54,451 nucleotides of DNA from Saccoglossus kowalevskii. Lineage: Eukaryota > Hemichordata > Enteropneusta > Harrimaniidae. Shown piece by piece: positions 29,001 through 38,000 of this stretch. Where the stretch lies: assembly GCF_000003605.2 (NCBI RefSeq), contig NW_003155736.1, positions 360,295-414,745 of the forward strand, read 5' to 3'. Under the pieces are notes generated by a model. The model worked only from the letters and a program-made list of their open reading frames with translations. It was not told where the DNA came from and did not search any database. The position numbers and the translations under genes are program-made. Positions within the stretch are counted from its first letter, which is position 1. Each line of letters opens with the position of its first letter.

Positions 29001-32000
29001 TCCGACATTTTGTGATAAAGATGACTTTTATAATTAATCACTTAAATATGTCAAGGGTTGTCTTATTTTATAAATAATAGATTTTTTTGAATTTATTGGA
29101 AATTTGTATTCACAGTCGTAACAAAGTATTAATAACTAATGCCATTAGTAACATCCAATTTTGTTCAGTTCTTATCAATGACGTGTCCACTGGGTTTCTT
29201 AATGTATGTATCGTATACAAACTCAGATCAAACAGTGTAAGATGCTTTCATACTATTTAGTATGATATCACGTAGCCTTATGTTCCACAAGTGTAACAAT
29301 CTAGTGTAGGAAAAGTCTAATTATCAGCTCGGATGTGACTCAGTTTGGGTCAAAACCGCTTCTTATACTAAGTCCCCTTAGACACCAAATGGTCTGTCAA
29401 TATTTTTCTCTTAACCAGTTACTATTTCGTTCTTTTGAAACTGTAACAATGTCTGTGTAATAACCAGAAAATATGTCAACTGCTTTTGTGCTCTTCGATA
29501 AAAGTAAATGCAGGCTCTGGTCTCTCTAGGACCTGAATATTGTGACAATGACAGGTGGATTTTTTATAATGGAATATGCTACCTAATAAACCAGAGCAAA
29601 CTTGATGAGGTGTCCTGGACGGTGGCGTCGTCTGTGTGTGATATCTATAACGCTAGCTTAGCGAGTATTACTGCACAAGATCAGTATTATTTTCTGGAAG
29701 AGCTTATTAGGTGGAATAACGGGTATGTAGCGGGGGATGTCTATTGGTTGAGTGGTAGTGATGTCCAGAGTGAAGGGAGATGGACGTGGCATGATGGGCA
29801 GCCATTTAGCTTTACAGGTAACATCGTTCTGTATTCAATGATACATCTCACATACATCTTTTAAATAGTTATTTTGGACTGACTTGAATAAATAACGTAC
29901 TTTGTGGGGAAAAAACACGTTAATATCTAATGCATGAACACAGAGAAGTAGTTGTGCGCTGATCAATCATTTTGAAACATTTGACACCGCATCTAGGCTT
30001 CGAGCTGCTTATATCTTTCTGTATATCTGTCGTATATCTATTTTGCATATATGAACGTTCTTGATAACAGCTGTGGCTATGCATATATACCATTTCAGCT
30101 TGGTACCCAGGTTTTGGGGATGACGACCGTCAGTACAACCGTCAACCGAGTAACACATCCAATCATGACTGCCTGTCATTAACACAACGGTTTGAAACTT
30201 CAAATGGTGCTCTGAGAGTGGTGGACAGGATGTACTGGAGAGATGAACTATGCAATAAAAAAGCCAAATATATTTGCCAAAAAAAATCATTATGTGAGTT
30301 ATTTGGGTAATTACAATACATATAGAAATTTCTTATTTGATTGGGTCATTGTATAATCATCAACAAAGAGAGTTGATCATCAAATGTATCAGCTTCAATG
30401 GAGCAAATCGTATTTCATAGGTTTTAATATCGGTAGAAGGTTGTAAGCAGCGATTGCATGATGAAAATACACGATTGGATGCATCCACGTGGTATTAGTC
30501 CCTGTAGTCATATATATTGTGTTGTAAGGGGTGATCACCTTTTATGAAAGAGGAACTTATTATACGGTGATCCGCAAGCATGATAAATGTACGTAATTAG
30601 TCTCATCAAACTTGCGTAATTTCATGCTGTATTCACTTAGCTGATTTGGGGTCCCGCAAATTAACGGTCTAGTGCGGAAATACTACGCGGTCTAAATTAT
30701 TTATTTACGAGAATCGTTTTTTTACATGGTTGCTTTTGCTTCTTGCTGGGGGATGGGTTGTGTTTCCAGGTTTAGTCCGGTTTGCCTTGACGATGTATAT
30801 ATTAATCTCCAGGGTATCGACTAAGTCTTTCACATTTCCTTTTTTGATTTCAGCTATGCCACAAGTTGATGAACAACCATATCAATTACTCCTAAGCGGT
30901 ATGGTTAATTTTAGCAGTCCAAACTTTCCGCACAAATATGACAACAACGTGAACAATGTGACTGTAGTACAAGTGCCTTCTGGATACCGAATAAAAATAG
31001 CGTTTTTAGTTTTCGCCTTAGAGGATCACAGTGAATGCCTTTATGACTTCCTAAGTTTAAAAGACGACGCGCAATGTGTTCGTTTATGTGGAAACAAATC
31101 CGAGCATCTGGATGAATTGACGTTTTGGTCTTTTACGAATTTTACAGAAATCACATTCCACACAGATCATTCTATAAGAAATACGGGATTTTACGGATAT
31201 TACGAAATCGTCGATGTATTATCTTGTCTCAATAGGACAATTACAGGAAGACGGGGGCAGCTACATAGTTTTAATTTCCCGGAAAAATACCTTTCCAATT
31301 TGGATTGCCGTACTAATATAAGAGTACCACGAGGTTATCGCGTGTATCTACAATTCGAACAGTTCAAATTGCAAGATTCTGCCGATTGCAATGATGATTA
31401 CGTTGTGATTTTTTTGGATGGAGTCGGCATGCGGCGTACTGAAAGGTACTGCGGGGATCACAGCTCAGACATCTCAGTCATGAAGTTTGTCTCATACCAG
31501 TCTACGATGAGTGTAATATTTCATAGTGAATTCAATGGATCGACGGGATACTTAGCAACATTCTCTGCAGGTAACACGTGATTTGGAAAAACCTTATCTT
31601 ACATGGCGAGCTAAATATCTAGAAATGGTTTAGAATAACAGGCACTTCTACTATTCAATTATAACAATGATGTATTTGGAAATCAAATAGTGAACACGTT
31701 CATATTTTACCGTATATGTATTCTCTTAGAAAAAGTACATTATAAATGAGACGATTGGGGGAAATGCCCAGGGTGCACACTAGGACATTTTTTTTCTCTC
31801 CTGGGATTTTTTCAAAACTTATTGTGATATATTTACATGATCTAGTTCACGAAATTGCCAAAAGTACATCATCTAAATTAATAAGCAAACCAAAATTGAC
31901 ATTCATATTACATGTGTCTTGTGTTAACAAATTGTTCCATTAACGTATCATGCTGTTATTTTTACATCGCTAAACGATTTTATTGAGAGTTTCCTATGTG

Positions 32001-35000
32001 TACATTCTCCTTCACAGTGAAACACGCTAAAGTCGTTATTGATGTGCATAGCGATCTGACAACCAGTGGAGTCATCTCTAGCCTTAATTATCCAAATCCT
32101 TATCCGATTAACACAAATCTCACAATCATCGTTCGAGGACCACAGGATTCACACATAATTGTGACATTTGAAGGGTGTCTGATGACCGGATCTGCTCACT
32201 GTGCAAGTAAACTGAGAGTGTATAATTACTTGTTGTATAGCGAACGGCGAGAGATTGGCCAGATTATGTGCGGAGACGAGTGTAACATCACCACTGAGGA
32301 TGTACTAACTGTCCAGTCAACACTGAATACACTGTTCATAGAATTCGTATCACATGATTTTGAACTGGAAGGATTTCAAGCTCGTTACCGCGTCACACAG
32401 AGTAAGATTACTATGTTATGTACCTAATGAGTTAAATTTACATAGTGTGCTCCTATAAAAATGTGTGTATCGGATCATAAGCTGGTTATTGAAATATTCA
32501 ATGAAAATACGTTTTTAATCTGCAAATCCGAATTTATCACTCGGCATATAATTTGCCGCGCTTTGTTTTACAGATTATCGATTATTTTTTGATATACTTC
32601 ATGTAGGTAATGACACGTGTGCGGAAGCATACTGTAGTCAACATGGTAGATGCGTTTACAAGAACAACCAGTACTCGTGCTCGTGTGATTCCGGCTTCAA
32701 AGGTGAGCAGGACTTGTATAGAACAATGATAGGAAACTGAGGCTTATTTTCTTTGGTGCATTGTGCCTAATAAACTAAAATACCTTAATTCAGTGCTAAT
32801 TGCTATTAATGGTCCAGAAATGTTTTAGTGTGCCTCTGTTTTCGGTCATGGAAGATTGACACATTGCTATGTAATTAGAATGAAATATTGTTTTGCTGTG
32901 TACAGTGTGTAATTGTGTAATATAATTGATGATTGATAGTTTTAATATTGACGTAGCGGTGTATTATTCTATAAGCCCCTTGACCTCATCACAATTAGTT
33001 AGTAAGTCAATAATTATTATTCTATATGTTAAGTGGTCCCATGGCAGTGTAGGTTCAACACATAGAATGACGATAATTGACATGCTGTTATTAATTCGTG
33101 TATTATCTGGCAAGAACTGGGTATTCCAGGGTACTTTAGAATAAAGGAGCGACGGATTATATATAGTAGAAGTAATCCCCCGTGTAACCATCGACTATAT
33201 GCAAACAAAAGTGTTTTTTTTTTCTTTTTTTGCCTTGAAGGATTATTTTGCGAAAACATCAACATAGAACGAGGAAAGACTTTAATGGAAAGATTAATGG
33301 AAGATCCATTCTGGATTGGGATTATTGTCATCCTGGTTTTTCTTCTATTAGGCATGTCGGGTGTATTCTTGCGGAAAAAAATCGGCAAACATTTAAAAAA
33401 TAAGCGAGAATTGAAAAATATAGGTAAGGACACTTAATCTGACGTCGATAGTATTGTTGTGCGCATTCTCTTTTTATTAAATCGTTTCCTGTCTAATAAT
33501 TCGTTTTAAGAACTGTCTACTGCACTTCATGTCGCATTTCGTCACTATAACGTGGTGGCGCATTTCCAAACACAGTCTTAAAAGATAAAGTGACACCGAC
33601 AGTATTCAAACAATGTCTAAATACATAGTTACTTAGGAAATTTACAAGTCACGGAATGACTAACTGGAAAATATTCGGTAAGCACAAACCTTCAGAACTA
33701 CAGCAAGTACACGTTGTTACACGTTTTCCCAAAATTATGGAGTTATACATATTGGAATTACGTAATCGGTTTGGAAAACAAAAAGAACTAAATGAAAGGT
33801 ATATACTTGATTTCGTATCGCATGCAATGTCAAATTTAGTGGCGCATACATGCACGTTAACAGAACACCATGATATTAAAACTAAAATATATATTGCATT
33901 TTAAAATGGGTTTGTTCTCAAAACAATATTTAATAATTTAAACAAATGTTAATGTTTTTTAAAAAGACTATGTTTAATTACTCATAGAATGTCATTGAAC
34001 ACAGTGTACTAATGCCTATAACAACTTCAAATAGGCAGATTTCATAGTGTTGGGATAATACTCATATTAATTCTAATACAATTATGTTTCCGAATATAAA
34101 TCCTCGAAATTGTTCAATGAATGGCCTGGGCATTTGTCATAGATTGCGTAAACGCCACAGATAAAATAAACTCCATGTAATCATGTAAATACATCTTTGT
34201 ACCGTAAATTTATTGTTTGTTCCAAAATTAGACCCATTTCTTAATCGAATGAGATTGAATTGGAGGGAATGAACGGCGGCGATCTTTTACATGCAAATGT
34301 ATAAGTGGCCTTACATAATTAGAGTTATAAAATGAGTTTAGGTCTGGAACTAACAACAAATATTAAATCTGATATTGTAAGCACACGAATGTGACTATGA
34401 CTTCCTAAATTATTCTACACGTATGGAATGTTCTCCCCTATTGGCTATATGTACTGGCACAATAATTTAATATTTTCTTCTCTTTCCAGTTTTTCTTAAC
34501 ATCTACTATACCATCTTACAGTCAAAGTGTTATTGTCGGCAAAACTTGAAAGTTGAAAGCCCTTTGGTTATAACTTGGCCACAATAATGTATATAGACGC
34601 CCGGTAAATTCAACAAGAAAGATTACTATAATTAATATTAAATCTGTTATAATCCGTCTTCGGTCGTCGGACAGAGGATCCCGCGTGATTTGGTGGTTTT
34701 ATGATCCCTTTATTAGATGCTGGAATCTCAAACTGAATCTACCCAATTGCTCGATGATGTTTTGCAAGACTGATATCTTGCAAATCTTGGATTTACAAAA
34801 ATAATTGTTGCTTTACGTGTCAAATGTTTCAGATTTTTTTCCGACAATGCAACTCTAACTTCTAAGCACACTAACTTGCAAAATTATTTTTTGTTTTTAT
34901 TTCTATCACGTTGCGTTTTCTTCCTTCAACATCACAGGTAATCAACTGCACGTTAACCCCGCTTCGCCTAACTCATTCTCAGGTACATCATCAAATACAC

Positions 35001-38000
35001 GTGCTAATAGAGGCGAAGCTGTGCGTTTCCGTGACGACCACAGCTTAATGCGGGTTAATGAAATCATACTAGAAGAGATCGTAGGAGTGGGCATCGAAAA
35101 CGGACATGCTGGGCGTGGTCAATACGATATTGAAGAAGAAGATGAGGAAGAGCAAATTGCAAATGGAGAGCATGCAGCTAATATATCACCAGGTGGTGAA
35201 TCAATTCAGAGATACTTGTAAGTTTCAATAACAAAGTTCCTACCAAATATTTAATTAAAGTTGAATTGTATACAATTCACACACACACACAAGTGTAATT
35301 GTGTCAATGCACAGGGTCACATATGCACTCACAAAAGAAACCCCCATTTTGAACTGCTTGCAGGATATATCATGCTTGTCTTGCAAATGGTTATGTTTAA
35401 TATAATATTACAATTTTAACGAAAACATACCAGTTTGAAAATGGTTGAGACATATACATTGTAATCATAACATAATTTACGGGGAGTTTAATTGTTATAT
35501 GAAACTCCCACGATAATATCTAGAATCTAAACTAGTCAGTCAGTTAGTCGCCACGTACCACTGTGTGCAGTTGCCTGCGTCTGCATTAAACTCAACAGGA
35601 AGTATTGTTTCCTTGTACCGACTAGGCGAAATAGAAATTAGTATTAACGCGACTTGTATGCGATACATCGAGGCGAACTAAGAGAATGACAACAAAAGAC
35701 GCTAACCAGATTTGTAATCTGTGCACGAACTCAGAACATCGACATTTCATTGAACTCCAGTTAATGTTATAAACGCTTCCGTAGATTTAACGAGACTTGG
35801 ACAGGTTTGTGTTTCAGTGGAGCGAATTGGACATAATTTTACCTAATTATGTCTCCTAATTTGTGCTCTCTGCACGCATTTCGAACATCGACGTTTCATT
35901 CAACTCCATTTATCGTAATGAATGTGTTTCCACAGTACTATCGCAACTTGATGATATTTGTGTTCCGCCAATATCGAGACGTAAACGGCCAAATGTCAAC
36001 AAAATCAATTTTGTCCAGTTTGTAGTTTACACACGGAGATTGCAACATCGAACATGTCTTTTGAAATACATTCAATATGAAATAAGTTCATTGTTTGGAG
36101 AAGTGTCCATTACATGTAAGTGAGGTATACCTAATGATTTGTAATATGACAGAAATTAGATTGTTTCATTTAAAGGGCGATAGTTGTCGGCAATGCACAT
36201 GCAAGAGTTCTGTTAATGAACGTTGTTTGTTTTTTCTAAATCCGTTGTGCTCTTCCAGTGGCGAGCATGAATGGGAGTTTTGATCTGGCCGCGTGTACAC
36301 TAAATATTGTTATTGTGTCGATAAACAACGCGAGAAAGGCTATCGCGTAATTGTATAGTTTTGTGACTATGACTTTATTATTTTGATTAATATACATGTG
36401 TTGCATGCGCCATTCGTTTAATTCCTTTACTCTTATGTTTACTAATGTTAAGATGGTGTATTCTTTACTTCTATACAGATTTACTTTTACTTGTTTTACT
36501 ACCTGGAAAGCCCCCTAGCTTAATTGACTGGCGAAATGAGATTATATTTCTACAGCCAATTGAATGATAAGATAAAGTAACGGGTCGCAGTAACGGCCAC
36601 GTCAGTGACTTGTCTTTCTGAATAAATGATGAACGCTACGATCCGTCGTGTTCAACATGGGTCCCATGTGACATATAAAACACGTACATTCCATGCCACA
36701 TGACAACCACCGCCCTAACTCTTGCGATTGTGTGAATTGATAATTATATCTGTGAATAACAGTTTGGAAAATGAATAGGTTTCTGGGAGTTTTTTGTCAC
36801 TGAAGTAGAAATAACAACATATCCAATCGATATTCTTATACGTAGTCATTACAAGTCCGAAAACACAAAATTTATCTCACAATAAAGTAATCCACAAAGA
36901 CAAAGCAAAACACCACAGCACATAGTCAAATCTACGAGAGACAGATATATAGATCTCATGGTAAACATGAATTGATGTTAGGTGCCAGAAAGGATAGAAT
37001 AAATGATAGAGGAATACTTGCACAATATACACGATAAGCGGAAGTACTCACACAATGCAAAATCACTTTATGCAATTCCATATTCACCAAAGTGATGTGT
37101 TCTTTACAGTGACACAATCCAACATGTATTATATCAATGTGTCTTTGTCTAGCCTTCCAGTTTTGAATCTCCCCCGTGTTTTTGCAGCTGTTGACGCAAA
37201 AGTAAATGTATATTACTTGAACCACCGTTCAATACATATTATTAGTATAATTAATGTATTTTATATTAATATTTACAAAAATGTACAATAGCTCATCCTT
37301 TACTTTGAAAATTGGTTGTCATAGAAACAAATTCTAATCTGATAGTTGTATCTTATAATTATTTTCATATCGTTTTCAAGACAAAATAGAAAGTTTTGTT
37401 TGAATGGTACATGGTATACCGTTTAGACATAAACTACTATCGTAATTTTTTAATAGATTTCTTTTCAGAAATGTTAAACGACACTAATATGAAAAATATG
37501 GAATTACGTACAATCAAACACAGAAATATAATATACTAGTGTATTATTTATATTGAAATTGTATTAGACTAACATTATGTAAAGTCTTGCCTTGCTTGTA
37601 AGTTTGTGTTTTTTGTAAGACAACATTTACAATATTATTTTACTGTATATGTCTAATGTGTTTATATGTACGTTTATATTTTAGTCTTCCTCGTAAGGCA
37701 ATTGATTGATCAATGAAAGGTAAAACGATGTATTGACATTTCCGAAACCGACCTTCCTAAATATGAAATGTATATTTTACCCAAACCTAACCCTTGTTGT
37801 TTTTGGATTCCAAAACTCCAAGCCATCTCACAATCCCCCAATATATATATATATATTTAGTCGCCTGCCTCTCCTGTAAATTTGTTTTGTTAGATTTTTA
37901 AATAAAATAAAAATATTATTTTTTTATAATATTACCCCATTTTTTGACCGGATCTTGCATGTTTTCACTCTCACCCGTTATCTATGCCATCACGGAACTG

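Noticed and set aside
33656-33904. 82-codon plus-strand open frame between exons 15 and 16
   Set aside because: No acceptor in phase with exon 15 and no matching donor; the exon 15 to exon 16 junction is already in phase without it.
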